64,000 bases of DNA from assembly GCF_039523755.1 (NCBI RefSeq), contig NZ_BAAAFX010000026.1, forward strand, positions 1 to 64,000, written 5' to 3'. How positions within the stretch are numbered: the stretch's first letter is position 1; each line of letters opens with the position of its first letter. Made by a program: the position numbers and the translations under genes. The DNA comes from Tatumella terrea. Its GTDB lineage: Bacteria > Pseudomonadota > Gammaproteobacteria > Enterobacterales > Enterobacteriaceae. This document shows, piece after piece, positions 1-8,804 of this stretch. Below the pieces are notes generated by a model, which saw only the letters and a program-made list of their open reading frames with translations, was not told where the DNA came from and made no database searches.

Positions 1-78
1 AGCAATGTGCACCAAACCGGGCTACGCCTGGCGACTCTCTGCGGCCCGGTATTCCGGGCTATCAGCGACCAAAGTGGC

Positions 79-855
79 TTAGCCGCGGTCCTTCTGGTAT
101 TCAGCGATAATTTCTCCGGCAATGGATACGGCGATCTCCGCCGGCAGTTTACCACTCACTTCGGCGATCCCGGCCGGACAACGCATCGTCTCCAGTTCTC
201 CGGCAGTCATCCCCTTGCCTTCCAGCCGGTAGCGAAATCGCTGCCGCTTAGTCTGTGACCCAATCACCCCCAGATACCGGCAATCCCCCCGGCGCAGCAC
301 CTTCTCTGCCAGCTGTAAATCCAGGTCATGGTTATGGGTCATCACCACAAAGTAGCTGCCGGGCACGGCCGCCGTTACCACATCGACTAATTCTGTTTCA
401 CAATAACAGCGCACCCCCTGAGGGGCATGCTGTAAATATTCTGCCCGGCTGTCCGCCCAGACCAGCTGGCAGGGTAAGGTCGCCAGTAAGGCAATCAGTG
501 CCTGTCCGACATGACCGGCCCCCAAAACCACAACCTGCGGACGTGAATTCCACAGCGGTTCAAAAAAGACGGAAACCGCCCCGCCACAGCATTGCGCAAA
601 TCTGGCTCCCAGCGAAAACTGCTCATAACGTGGCTGGCATTCCCCCTGTTGCAGCATTTCACGGGCAATTTCCATACAGCGGAATTCCAGCTGTCCTCCG
701 CCGATGGTCAGCCAGCTTTGCTCTCCGGTAATGATCATCTTACTGCCGCCGCCACGGGGAACCGAACCACGTTCCCCCATCACGGTCACCAGCACACACG
801 ACATCCCCGCCTCGCGCAACTCCGCAAGCCGGGTGATCCAGTCGTCATTGTCCAT
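79..855 (-). CDS. xdhC: XdhC-family molybdenum cofactor insertion/maturation factor
   Basis: The 258-residue protein is of the XdhC/CoxI type. XdhC proteins bind molybdenum cofactor, help its sulfuration and pass it to xanthine dehydrogenase in the cytoplasm. The N-terminal XdhC/CoxI domain (about residues 10-75) is followed by a Rossmann-like C-terminal domain with the glycine-rich stretch GAGHVGQAL (about 113-121) and the family motif GSQTKRQR. It is the last gene of the guaD-xdhABC operon. Its start lies 11 bases inside the end of xdhB, which suggests translational coupling. Length is normal for the family. The family call is firm; the exact step performed is known only from homologues. 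Confidence 0.9.
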   Translation of the reverse strand: MDNDDWITRLAELREAGMSCVLVTVMGERGSVPRGGGSKMIITGEQSWLTIGGGQLEFRCMEIAREMLQQGECQPRYEQFSLGARFAQCCGGAVSVFFEPLWNSRPQVVVLGAGHVGQALIALLATLPCQLVWADSRAEYLQHAPQGVRCYCETELVDVVTAAVPGSYFVVMTHNHDLDLQLAEKVLRRGDCRYLGVIGSQTKRQRFRYRLEGKGMTAGELETMRCPAGIAEVSGKLPAEIAVSIAGEIIAEYQKDRG

Positions 856-3208
856 TCCCGGCCTCCCGCAGTTTTTGTATCCCTGCCAGCACGCGCTCCG
901 GGGTCGCCGGGCTGTCGGTCAGTGGATAATGGCGGTAGTCCGCCGTCGCTGAAATCGCATCCTGCAGGGCACAGAACACCGCGATTGCCAGCATAAAAGG
1001 CGGCTCCCCGACGGCCTTGGAATGGTAGACCGTCGGCTGACTATTCTCTCTCTCTTCCAGCAATTTGACCCGGAAATCGATCGGCATATCGCTGACGGCC
1101 GGGATCTTATAGCTGGCCGGCCCACGGGTCATCAGTTTACCGCTGTTGTCCCGGAACAACTCTTCGCAGGTCAGCCATCCCTGGCCCTGCACAAATCCCC
1201 CTTCAATCTGGCCAATATCCAGGGCAGGATTCAGTGATGTACCGACATCATGCAGAATGTCTGTCCGCAGCAGGCGATATTCTCCGGTCAGAGTGTCGAT
1301 GATCACCTCACAGCAGGCGGCACCATAGGCAAAATAGTAGAAAGGTTGTCCGCGCCCCGCGGCACGATCGTAGTGAATTTCAGGGACTTTATAATACCCG
1401 GTGGCGGATAATGGCACCTGACTCAGCCAGGCCATCTGCGCAACATCCGCAAAGCTGTAATAGTGATCAGCGGCACGTATCACGCCATTACGGAACACGA
1501 TCTCTTCGTCACGGCATTGATGTTTCTCTGCCAGCATCTCTGTCAGACGTGTACGTAAGGTGGTGGCCGCAATTTGTGCCGCTTTACCGTTAAGATCGGC
1601 CCCGCTGGAGGCTGCCGTCGGTGAGGTATTCGGGACTTTACTGGTATCGGTGGCCATAATACGGATCTTCGACGGGTTGATTTGCAGTACCTGCGCCACC
1701 ACCTGAATCACTTTGGTGTTCAGCCCCTGTCCCATCTCTGTGCCACCGTGATTCAGCTGCACCGTACCGTCGGTATAAATCAGTATCAGTGCCCCCGCCT
1801 GGTTGAGAAACCCGGAAGTAAAAGAAATACCGAATTTCACCGGGGTCAGGGCCAGTCCGCGCTTCAGCCGGGTATGGCTTGCATTAAATGCACGGATGTC
1901 TTCACGTCGCCGGTGATAATCGCTGTCGCTGATCAGCTGCCGGGTGATTTCCGGCATCCGGTCATGCTTAATCTGCTGATAATAATGGGTGGTGTTACGT
2001 CCTTCGCCGCCATAGTAATTAAGCTGACGGATAGCCAACGGGTCACACCCCAGAAATGTGGCGATATGCCCCATAATATGCTCAATGGCCAGCATCCCCT
2101 GCGGGCCACCAAACCCCCGGTAGGCGGTATTAGACGCGGTATGGGTCCGGCAGCGGTAACCGGTGACACAGGCATCCCCGAGGTAATAGGCGTTATCCGC
2201 ATGAAACATCGCTCGGTCCACAATCGAACCACTTAAATCCAGCGAATAACCACAGTCTGCCGCCAGGTCGATGTTCACACCGCTGAAACGGCCCTGTTCG
2301 TCGATACCCACGTCATAACGGACATAGAACGGGTGGCGTTTACCGGTGATCTGCATATCGTCACTGCGGGATAAGCGCATTTTTGCCGGCCGTCCTGTCA
2401 GGCGGGCAACCACCGCACAGAGACAAGCTACCCCGGCGGCCTGGGTTTCTTTCCCCCCGAATCCGCCCCCCATCCGGCGCATATCGATCACCACATGACT
2501 CATCGGGATATCCAGTACGGAAGCCACCAGCTTCTGTACTTCGGTCGGGTTCTGGGTCGAAGAGTAAACGGTGACACAGTCGTCCTCGGCCGGCAGAACC
2601 AGTGCCGTCTGGGTTTCCAGATAAAAGTGTTCCTGCCCCCCGATGGAAAACTCTCCCTGCAACCGGTGTTTTGCGAGGCCCAGGGCCGCCGCGACATCTC
2701 CGCGCTGGTGACGATGCGGCTCCTGCACATAGAACTCCTGAGCCAGTGCCTGACGCACATCCAGCACAGCCTCCATCGGTTCGTATTCAATTACCGCCCG
2801 TGCCGCCGCCTCAAAGGCCGCTTCACGGGTTTCGGCCGCGACCACCAGCACGATCTGCCCGTGGTAGAACACTTCGCCATCGGCCAGTAACGGATCACCG
2901 GCTTCTAACGGACCAATATCATTGACCCCCGGCACATCCTGGCAAGTGATCACCCGGACCACCCCCTCCACGTCATAACAGCGGCTGACATCCAACGTCA
3001 TAATCCGTGCACGGGCATGTTCACTGAGCCGCGGAGCCAGATGCAACGTCCCGGCCAGACAGGTTTTATCATCGATGTACAACGCATCACCGCAGACATG
3101 CTTTTTAGCACTCTCATGGATTAGCGGACTGCCGACCGTGGCCGGACTTTCAGCGTCAAACAGTGCTTTCAGGGCTTCCCGGGAGAGCGCGACAGAATTA
3201 TGAGACAT
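845..3208 (-). CDS. xdhB: Xanthine dehydrogenase, molybdopterin-binding large subunit
   Basis: The 787-residue molybdenum subunit of xanthine dehydrogenase oxidises hypoxanthine to xanthine and xanthine to uric acid. It has the N-terminal aldehyde oxidase/xanthine dehydrogenase a/b hammerhead domain and the long molybdopterin-binding domain. Visible signatures are GGGFGGKE in the molybdopterin region, RGFGGPQ, and KAVGEPPFML near residue 735, which holds the conserved catalytic glutamate. The gene overlaps xdhA by 11 bases upstream and xdhC by 11 bases downstream. It is full length for the bacterial two-subunit (XdhA/XdhB) arrangement. The substrate assignment rests on family likeness and on neighbouring guanine deaminase, which produces xanthine. 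Confidence 0.93.
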   Translation of the reverse strand: MSHNSVALSREALKALFDAESPATVGSPLIHESAKKHVCGDALYIDDKTCLAGTLHLAPRLSEHARARIMTLDVSRCYDVEGVVRVITCQDVPGVNDIGPLEAGDPLLADGEVFYHGQIVLVVAAETREAAFEAAARAVIEYEPMEAVLDVRQALAQEFYVQEPHRHQRGDVAAALGLAKHRLQGEFSIGGQEHFYLETQTALVLPAEDDCVTVYSSTQNPTEVQKLVASVLDIPMSHVVIDMRRMGGGFGGKETQAAGVACLCAVVARLTGRPAKMRLSRSDDMQITGKRHPFYVRYDVGIDEQGRFSGVNIDLAADCGYSLDLSGSIVDRAMFHADNAYYLGDACVTGYRCRTHTASNTAYRGFGGPQGMLAIEHIMGHIATFLGCDPLAIRQLNYYGGEGRNTTHYYQQIKHDRMPEITRQLISDSDYHRRREDIRAFNASHTRLKRGLALTPVKFGISFTSGFLNQAGALILIYTDGTVQLNHGGTEMGQGLNTKVIQVVAQVLQINPSKIRIMATDTSKVPNTSPTAASSGADLNGKAAQIAATTLRTRLTEMLAEKHQCRDEEIVFRNGVIRAADHYYSFADVAQMAWLSQVPLSATGYYKVPEIHYDRAAGRGQPFYYFAYGAACCEVIIDTLTGEYRLLRTDILHDVGTSLNPALDIGQIEGGFVQGQGWLTCEELFRDNSGKLMTRGPASYKIPAVSDMPIDFRVKLLEERENSQPTVYHSKAVGEPPFMLAIAVFCALQDAISATADYRHYPLTDSPATPERVLAGIQKLREAGNGQ

Positions 3209-4643
3209 AGTCGGAGATCTCCGTCAGGTCAGAAGGATCGCTATAGCGGAAATACCAGCGACGTAACAGATTTGCCGCCACATTACGTCGGTATCCGGCA
3301 CTGGCCCGGAAATCACTCAATGGCTGAAAATCTTCAGACAGTGCGGCACAGGCCTGCTCGATCAGTGCCACGGTAATAACCTGCCCGGAGAGTGCGGCTT
3401 CACAGTGACGTGCCCTGCAGGGCGTCGCGGCCATTCCGCCGTAGGCGATCCGCACAAACTCCACACGCCCCTGAGGGTCTGCAGAAATCGTCATTGCGGC
3501 GAAGACAGCTGAAATATCATCATCCATCCGTTTTGAAACCTTATGCAGGCTGATTTTTTGTGACAGTGTCACGGATGGAATGATCACCGAGTGTATAAAC
3601 TCTCCCGGCTGAAGGCGCGTTTGCCGGTAACCGGTAAAAAATTCTTCCAGAGGCAGCTGACGTTGCTGCTCCCCGCATTGCAGTATCAGCTGTGCATCCA
3701 TTGCCAGAAGCACAGGCGCACAATCACCAATCGGTGACGCGTTAGCCAGATTACCGCCGACCGTGCCCTGATTACGGATTTGTAAGGATGCAAACCGGCT
3801 GAACAGCGCCTTCGTCGCCGGAATATGTTGTTCCAGAAATGTGGCAACCGTGGTCAGGCTGGCGGCCGCACCGATGACAAGCCTCTCTCCCTGACGGTAA
3901 CACTGTTTCAGCTCCGGTACATGGCTCAGCGCCACCAGCACCGGGAACCGCTGATGAGACTGGGTAATGGCCAGCGACAGATCGGTCCCCCCGGCCACCA
4001 GCACGGCATCGGGATGCTGCTGACAAAGTCCCGCAAGCTGTGTCACATTCTGCGGCAGATAACAGACCCGCGCCTCTTGTTGAAGGACCTGTATTTCCGG
4101 TGTCTGTATCGCATTGAGCTGTTTTTTCGTCAGCGCCTGCTGACGCAGAAACTGATCCTGCCCCGTCCCCTGACGCATAATATCACTGGCGGCCTGCAGG
4201 ATTGGGCGATAGCCGGTACAGCGGCAGAGGTTACCGGCCAGCGCCTGTTCTGTCTCTGTATGTCCGCCGGGACCCTTGTGTTTCATCAGGGCAAACAGGG
4301 ACATCACAAAGCCCGGGGTACAGAAACCGCACTGAGAGGCATGGTTATCGACCATGGCCTGCTGTACGGGGTGAAGCTGCTGTCCCTCCTGCAGGTCTTC
4401 CACGGTGATCAGTTGTTTGCCGTGTAAGGCACTGACCAGTGTCAGGCAACTGTTCACCGTCTGATACTTCAGTTCATCCTCTTCCAGTGAAGCCACCACC
4501 ACCGTACAGGCACCACAGTCGCCCGAGGCACAGCCCTCTTTGGTACCGCACCGCTGTTTCTCTTCCCGCAGATAATTCAGCACCGTCATATTCGGGTCCA
4601 GATGACTGACCGTAATCAGCTGCTGATTAAGCAAAAATTGCAT
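3198..4643 (-). CDS. xdhA: Xanthine dehydrogenase small subunit (2Fe-2S and FAD domains)
   Basis: This 481-residue subunit carries electrons from the molybdenum centre to FAD. The first [2Fe-2S] site has Cys38, Cys43, Cys46 and Cys66; the second has Cys105, Cys108, Cys140 and Cys142 (GNLCRCTGYRP). The FAD domain follows with VAGGTDL and RNQGTVGGNLANASPIGD. The reading frame is open upstream to 4679, but the ATG at 4643 is chosen because AGGAG lies 7 bases before it and the protein then starts directly with the ferredoxin-like fold. The start lies 17 bases inside the end of guaD. Both cofactor domains in one chain is the two-subunit XdhA/XdhB form, not the three-subunit E. coli XdhABC form. 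Confidence 0.93.
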   Translation of the reverse strand: MQFLLNQQLITVSHLDPNMTVLNYLREEKQRCGTKEGCASGDCGACTVVVASLEEDELKYQTVNSCLTLVSALHGKQLITVEDLQEGQQLHPVQQAMVDNHASQCGFCTPGFVMSLFALMKHKGPGGHTETEQALAGNLCRCTGYRPILQAASDIMRQGTGQDQFLRQQALTKKQLNAIQTPEIQVLQQEARVCYLPQNVTQLAGLCQQHPDAVLVAGGTDLSLAITQSHQRFPVLVALSHVPELKQCYRQGERLVIGAAASLTTVATFLEQHIPATKALFSRFASLQIRNQGTVGGNLANASPIGDCAPVLLAMDAQLILQCGEQQRQLPLEEFFTGYRQTRLQPGEFIHSVIIPSVTLSQKISLHKVSKRMDDDISAVFAAMTISADPQGRVEFVRIAYGGMAATPCRARHCEAALSGQVITVALIEQACAALSEDFQPLSDFRASAGYRRNVAANLLRRWYFRYSDPSDLTEISDYVS

Positions 4644-5973
4644 GGTCATTCTCCTGTGTCTCACCCTGCGCCCAGACACATTCGCCGTTAACCCAGGTAT
4701 GGGTGATATTACGTTCGTCCCCCAGTGTCATCAGGACAAAAAGCTGATCCGTAATATCCTGACTTCCGGCACAGCGCAGTTTCTGCAGCGGTGTGGCCTT
4801 CAGGTCAACCACAATAAAGTCAGCTTCTTTCCCCGGTGCGAAGTTACCGATAACATTATCCAGGTCCAGCGCATGAGCGCCGCCGAGCGTGGCATGATAA
4901 AAAGCTTCGCAGGCATTCAGTTTATAGCTCTGTAATTGCTGCACCTTATAGGCATCCCCCAGTGTACGCAGCAGACTAAAACTGGTTCCGGCACCGACAT
5001 CGGTACCGATCCCGACCGGAATTTTCCTCGCCTTCGCTGCAGACAACTTAAACAGACCGCTGCCGAGGAACAGATTAGAAGACGGACAGAAAGCTACGGA
5101 AGAGCCGGTCTGTTCCAGACACGTCCATTCCTGATCCTGCAGATGAATACAGTGTGCAAAGACGCTGCGTTTCCCTGTCAGCCGGTAATGGTCATAGACG
5201 CCGAGGTAACTGTCATGTTCCGGGTAAAGCTCACTGACCCACTCAATCTCCCGTAAATTTTCACTCAGATGGGTCTGCATCCAGACATCCGGATATTCAC
5301 GGCGCAGGTCGCCCGCCTGTTCCATCAGTGCCGGTGAGGAGGTAGGAACAAATCTCGGGGTGATGGCGTAACCCAGCCGCCCTTTTCCATGCCAGCGTTC
5401 GATCAGTTCACGGGTCTGCCGGGCGCTTTCGGCCGGATCTTCCTGTAAAGCCGCGGGCACATGCCTGTCCATCATGACTTTACCGGCAATAATACGCATG
5501 GCGTACTTCTGAGCTTCCCGGAAGAGCGCATCTACAGATTCCGGATGCACAGAGGCAAAGACCAGCGCAGTGGTCGTGCCATGACTGAAAAGCTGACGGA
5601 TAAAAAAGGCCGCCATCGCACTGGCATACTCACTGTCTCCGTACTTGCTTTCCACCGGAAAGGTATACTGTTCCAGCCACTCCAGCAGTTGTTCCCCGTA
5701 CGCGGCAATCATCTCTGTCTGTGGATAGTGAATATGGGTATCGATAAAGCCGGGCATAATCAGCCGACCCTGATAGTCGGTAAACACGCAGCCTTCCGGC
5801 ACATCCTCCCTGCCGGTCCAGGGAGCCAGCGAAACGACCTTCCCGTCGGCAATTAATAGCAAGCCATCGGGCAGATAACGTAATTGCCCTGCAATTTCAT
5901 CACTGTGGTGAGCCACTCCCGCATAATGGATAAATGCGGCACGGAATCCCTGCAGGCGTTTTTTTGACATCAT
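4627..5973 (-). CDS. guaD: Guanine deaminase
   Basis: The 448-residue amidohydrolase converts guanine to xanthine and ammonia, feeding the xanthine dehydrogenase encoded just downstream. Metal-binding residues are visible: His80 and His82 in GFIDTHIHYPQ, then THLSEN, HCIHL, and the aspartate in GIGTDVGAG. The frame is open to 6024, but the ATG at 5973 has AGGAG 10 bases upstream and gives the usual N-terminus. It is the first gene of a minus-strand operon with xdhA, xdhB and xdhC, all joined by short overlaps. The upstream region holds a twin palindrome (6156-6188) that may bind a regulator. Overall function is secure. Confidence 0.93.
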   Translation of the reverse strand: MMSKKRLQGFRAAFIHYAGVAHHSDEIAGQLRYLPDGLLLIADGKVVSLAPWTGREDVPEGCVFTDYQGRLIMPGFIDTHIHYPQTEMIAAYGEQLLEWLEQYTFPVESKYGDSEYASAMAAFFIRQLFSHGTTTALVFASVHPESVDALFREAQKYAMRIIAGKVMMDRHVPAALQEDPAESARQTRELIERWHGKGRLGYAITPRFVPTSSPALMEQAGDLRREYPDVWMQTHLSENLREIEWVSELYPEHDSYLGVYDHYRLTGKRSVFAHCIHLQDQEWTCLEQTGSSVAFCPSSNLFLGSGLFKLSAAKARKIPVGIGTDVGAGTSFSLLRTLGDAYKVQQLQSYKLNACEAFYHATLGGAHALDLDNVIGNFAPGKEADFIVVDLKATPLQKLRCAGSQDITDQLFVLMTLGDERNITHTWVNGECVWAQGETQENDHAIFA

Positions 5974-6155
5974 AGTTTCCCGTCTCCTTTCCGGTCTCTT
6001 TCCCGAAATCGGCTGATAACCCATCCGTTATCAGGATACTATTGCAAGTAACATGCCAGAGTATTTTTTATTGAAAAGTTATTCATTTTCAACAAGTTAA
6101 CCTGTTTATGCCCGAATGGTTTCCGGAGCATGCCGTTTTACGGGTTGAAATAAAA

Positions 6156-6188
6156 GCAACCGGTTGCATTTATCCGGCAACCGGTTGC
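6156..6188. promoter_or_regulatory. Twin 12-bp palindromic operator, probably LacI-family
   Basis: Two identical perfect palindromes, GCAACCGGTTGC, occupy 6156-6167 and 6177-6188. Their starts are 21 bp apart, two helical turns, so dimers would bind on the same DNA face. A central CG in a palindrome of this form is typical of LacI-family operators. The pair lies 183 bp upstream of guaD and 203 bp upstream of divergent ydfG, so the controlled gene is unclear. No LacI-family gene is in the window. The repeat is seen directly; the regulator family is inferred. Confidence 0.6.
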
Positions 6189-6218
6189 GTTGATAATCAT
6201 TCCCGGTGAAGCACGGTT

Positions 6219-6263
6219 ACCGGCAACCCCGCTGCACTGTCAGAGTGCAGCGGGGTTGCCGGT
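6219..6263. other. Long perfect hairpin between guaD and ydfG
   Basis: A 20-bp perfect inverted repeat (arms 6219-6238 and 6244-6263) surrounds a 5-base loop and is very GC-rich. It stands between divergent genes and has no T-run on either side, so it is not an obvious terminator. It could be a repetitive extragenic element or part of an untranslated leader. No second copy was noticed in the window. Confidence 0.6.
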
Positions 6264-6391
6264 GCACAACGAAAGAGCGCATGGCTGATGCGCAGATAAC
6301 CGCCACCCGCTGCCATTGATAAGCGATAGGCATGTGTCAGTTTTCAATGCTATGTTTAGGGGACATCTCAGGAAAATAAAAGGAATAAAAC

Positions 6392-7141
6392 ATGATTATT
6401 TTGGTGACAGGCGCGACAGCAGGATTTGGTGAAGCTATTACCCGTCGTTTTATCGAAAACGGACATAAAGTGATTGCCACCGGACGTCGGGCCGACCGCC
6501 TGCAGCAACTGAAAGACACTCACGGCGATAGTCTGTATCCCCTCCGGCTGGATGTCCGCGACAAAGACGCTATCGATAACGCCCTGAGCGAATTACCCGA
6601 GGCATGGCAGGCTATCGATATTCTGGTCAATAATGCCGGGCTGGCGCTGGGCATAGAACCGGCACAGAATGCCAGTACTGACGACTGGGAAACCATGATA
6701 GATACCAATGCCAAAGGTCTGGTATTTATGACCCGGGCCGTATTACCGGGTATGGTAGCCCGTAATAAAGGTCACGTGATTAATATCGGGTCTACAGCCG
6801 GTAACTGGCCTTATATGGGCGGCAACGTCTACGGCGCCACGAAGGCCTTTGTCCGTCAGTTCAGTCTCAATCTGCGTACCGACCTGCAGGGCACGGCGGT
6901 ACGGGTCACCAATATCGAACCAGGGCTGGTCGGCGGTACTGAGTTTTCAAATGTCCGCTTTAAAGGAGATGACAGCAAAGCCAGTTCTGTCTATGACGGG
7001 ACACAGCCGCTGACAGCCGAAGATGTGACCGAATCTGTTTACTGGGTGTCTACCCTGCCGGCCCATGTCAACATTAATACCCTGGAAATGATGCCGGTCT
7101 GCCAGGCCTATGGTGGACTGAAAGTGATAAAGAATGGCTGA
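6392..7141 (+). CDS. ydfG: NADP-dependent 3-hydroxy acid/serine dehydrogenase YdfG
   Basis: This 249-residue short-chain dehydrogenase has the nucleotide-binding TGATAGFG motif at residues 6-13 and the catalytic Ser134, Tyr147 and Lys151 (YGATK). It closely follows the E. coli YdfG pattern in length and sequence. YdfG oxidises L-allo-threonine and related 3-hydroxy acids and reduces malonic semialdehyde. An AAAGGA ribosome site sits 7-8 bases before the ATG. The gene is monocistronic by position: it is divergent from guaD and followed by a separate small secreted protein gene. Confidence 0.9.
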   Translation: MIILVTGATAGFGEAITRRFIENGHKVIATGRRADRLQQLKDTHGDSLYPLRLDVRDKDAIDNALSELPEAWQAIDILVNNAGLALGIEPAQNASTDDWETMIDTNAKGLVFMTRAVLPGMVARNKGHVINIGSTAGNWPYMGGNVYGATKAFVRQFSLNLRTDLQGTAVRVTNIEPGLVGGTEFSNVRFKGDDSKASSVYDGTQPLTAEDVTESVYWVSTLPAHVNINTLEMMPVCQAYGGLKVIKNG

Positions 7142-7266
7142 GTGACCCGTGTCCCCGCTCACCGCTCCGGACAGAGGCTGGCAGGTCAGGCCGTTCAAAT
7201 GTTATACTGACGGAAGCAGGTACAGCTAAGGCCGGCTGTCCGTGATTGAGAGTAAAGGAACTCAAT

Positions 7267-7611
7267 ATGAAAAAGACTTCTGGAATTTTACCGGTGCTTC
7301 TGTGTGCGGTGATGGGTTGCGGAACGCTGGCAGCAATACCTGCCGCCCGGGCGGCGACTCAGCACATTGTTATTGATAACGGCGATAATGCGCTGACAAA
7401 AGAAGAAGCGCGTGAGCGCCAGCAGCAGTGGGACGAGACCCGCTCACTGCGGCATAAAGTGAATCGCAGGGTTGAGAAAGAGTTTGATAAAGCAGATAAC
7501 GCTTTCGATACCCGTGATAAATGTGAGCAGAGTGCAAATCTCAATGCTTACTGGGAGCCAAACACTCTGCGCTGTTTAGACAGGCGTACCGGACGTCCTG
7601 TCACTCCCTGA
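7267..7611 (+). CDS. ynfB: Secreted DUF1283-family protein YnfB
   Basis: This 114-residue protein has a signal peptide (charged N-terminus, hydrophobic core to about residue 30, cleavage near AARA-A). Its mature part matches E. coli YnfB closely, including the conserved stretches KVNRRVEKEFDKAD, RDKCEQSANLNAYWEP and LRCLDRRTGR. The function of the family is unknown; two conserved cysteines suggest a periplasmic disulfide. The ATG at 7267 is preferred over 7246 because AAGGA precedes it and the signal peptide starts there. A TATACT -10-like box lies at 7203-7208. Confidence 0.88.
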   Translation: MKKTSGILPVLLCAVMGCGTLAAIPAARAATQHIVIDNGDNALTKEEARERQQQWDETRSLRHKVNRRVEKEFDKADNAFDTRDKCEQSANLNAYWEPNTLRCLDRRTGRPVTP

Positions 7612-7653
7612 TGATAATAACAATTGCGTCTTTACAAAGAAAAGGAACTACCT

Positions 7654-7917
7654 ATGAAACGTAAAATTCTGTGGGCCGGTGCCCTGTTGATTACCTGCCC
7701 TTTACTGGCTCAGGCCTCCTGTGAGTCGGTCAAAGCCGATATCAGCAAAAAGATCATTGCTAACGGTGTGCCTGAATCCGGCTTCAGCCTGGATATCGTG
7801 CCAAGCGACCAGGCCGATCAGCAAGGCGGTGTGGTTGTCGGACATTGCCAGAACGACAGCCAGAAGCTGGTCTATAAGCGTCTGAACGACAGCAACAGCC
7901 CGTCTTCCGCCGGCTAA
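7654..7917 (+). CDS. ynfD: Small secreted DUF1161-family protein YnfD
   Basis: This 87-residue protein with a signal peptide (cleavage after LLAQA) matches E. coli YnfD/DUF1161. Conserved features are SCESVKADI near the mature N-terminus and VVGHCQND near the end, giving two cysteines likely joined in the periplasm. The start at 7654 follows AAAAGGA. It lies 42 bp after ynfB and is probably co-transcribed. A strong hairpin follows the stop. Function is unknown. Confidence 0.85.
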   Translation: MKRKILWAGALLITCPLLAQASCESVKADISKKIIANGVPESGFSLDIVPSDQADQQGGVVVGHCQNDSQKLVYKRLNDSNSPSSAG

Positions 7918-7923
7918 TCCGTT

Positions 7924-7948
7924 ACAGGAGCAGGTCCCCTGCTCCTGT
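7924..7948 (+). terminator. Probable terminator hairpin after ynfD
   Basis: An 11-bp perfect stem (7924-7934 with 7938-7948) and a 3-base loop start six bases after the ynfD stop. The downstream sequence is T-containing but not a clean T-run, so termination may be partial. Confidence 0.5.
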
Positions 7949-7960
7949 CTCATCTCATCT

Positions 7961-8022
7961 AAGCCTGTAAGCTTGTAAGCCTGTAAGCCTGTAAGCCTGT
8001 AAGCCTGTAAGCCTGTAAGCCT
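7961..8022. repeat. Octanucleotide tandem repeat (AAGCCTGT)n
   Basis: Seven full copies of AAGCCTGT (the second with one change, AAGCTTGT) and a partial eighth run from 7961 to 8022. The last partial copy overlaps the TAG stop codon of the minus-strand ynfK gene (8021-8023), so slippage here could alter the end of that gene. The array lies between convergent ynfD and ynfK. Confidence 0.9.
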
Positions 8023-8695
8023 AAATTACCGCCTCTTCCGCCCGTGACAAATCCAGATATCGTGTCAAATCCCGTTGTTCTGCTCTGGGCAGGTACGGAA
8101 TTTCGCCCAGTAAAGGGGCTCCGATCTGTTTTTTCAGTACGTCAATAATACTGGCATATTCTGCCAGCCCCGGATTGATACGGTTGGCTATCCACCCGTA
8201 AAGCGGTACACCATCACTGAGGATCGCTTCGGCGCTGAGCAGTGCATGATTAATACACCCCAGTTTGATCCCGACCACCAGGATCACCGGTAATTGCTGA
8301 CTGACGACCCAGTCTGACAGCGGTCTTTCGTTATTCATCAGGCAGTGCCATCCGCCGGTACCTTCCACCACCACACAGTCAGACTGTGCACTGATGTTAT
8401 TCAGTCCCGCGGTCAGAACCTCATAATCCACCCGGCACCCCGGGCTTGTGCTGATCTCATCGCCGGAAAGCGGAAACGGATTAATGACGTCATAGGGAAG
8501 CCCGACGCTGCTCGCCTTTTGTAATAGCAGTGCGTCGTTGTTACGCATCCCCTCCTCCGTCGGCCGGGCATTCTTCGCGACCGGCTTATATCCCACACAA
8601 CTTTTTCCCTGTTGGGTGGCTGCCTGCAACAACGCCAGTGAGACGACTGTTTTACCTACAGCTGTGTCGGTGCCTGTAATAAACACTTTTTTCAC
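8021..8695 (-). CDS. ynfK: Dethiobiotin synthetase paralogue (BioD2/YnfK)
   Basis: This 224-residue ATP-dependent dethiobiotin synthetase-like enzyme closes the ureido ring in biotin synthesis. The P-loop GTDTAVGKT is at residues 8-16, a substrate lysine lies in YKPVAKN, and VVEGTGGW holds the second active-site segment. It is equivalent to E. coli YnfK, a BioD homologue encoded beside mlc, as here. No bio operon lies in the window, so whether this is the only dethiobiotin synthetase cannot be told. Its last codon and stop are embedded in the octamer repeat. Confidence 0.88.
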   Translation of the reverse strand: MKKVFITGTDTAVGKTVVSLALLQAATQQGKSCVGYKPVAKNARPTEEGMRNNDALLLQKASSVGLPYDVINPFPLSGDEISTSPGCRVDYEVLTAGLNNISAQSDCVVVEGTGGWHCLMNNERPLSDWVVSQQLPVILVVGIKLGCINHALLSAEAILSDGVPLYGWIANRINPGLAEYASIIDVLKKQIGAPLLGEIPYLPRAEQRDLTRYLDLSRAEEAVI

Positions 8696-8804
8696 GTAAG
8701 CTCCCTGGATGAACCATTACGGATATATCAGTTAATTGAATGTAAATCACATTTTAGGGGATCGCCGGGGGTGAGGAATTGCGTTAACGCAAGTTTAGGG
8801 TAAC

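Noticed and set aside
1682..2236. Plus-strand 184-residue frame opposite xdhB
   Set aside because: Antisense shadow of a conserved enzyme; composition and no ribosome site.
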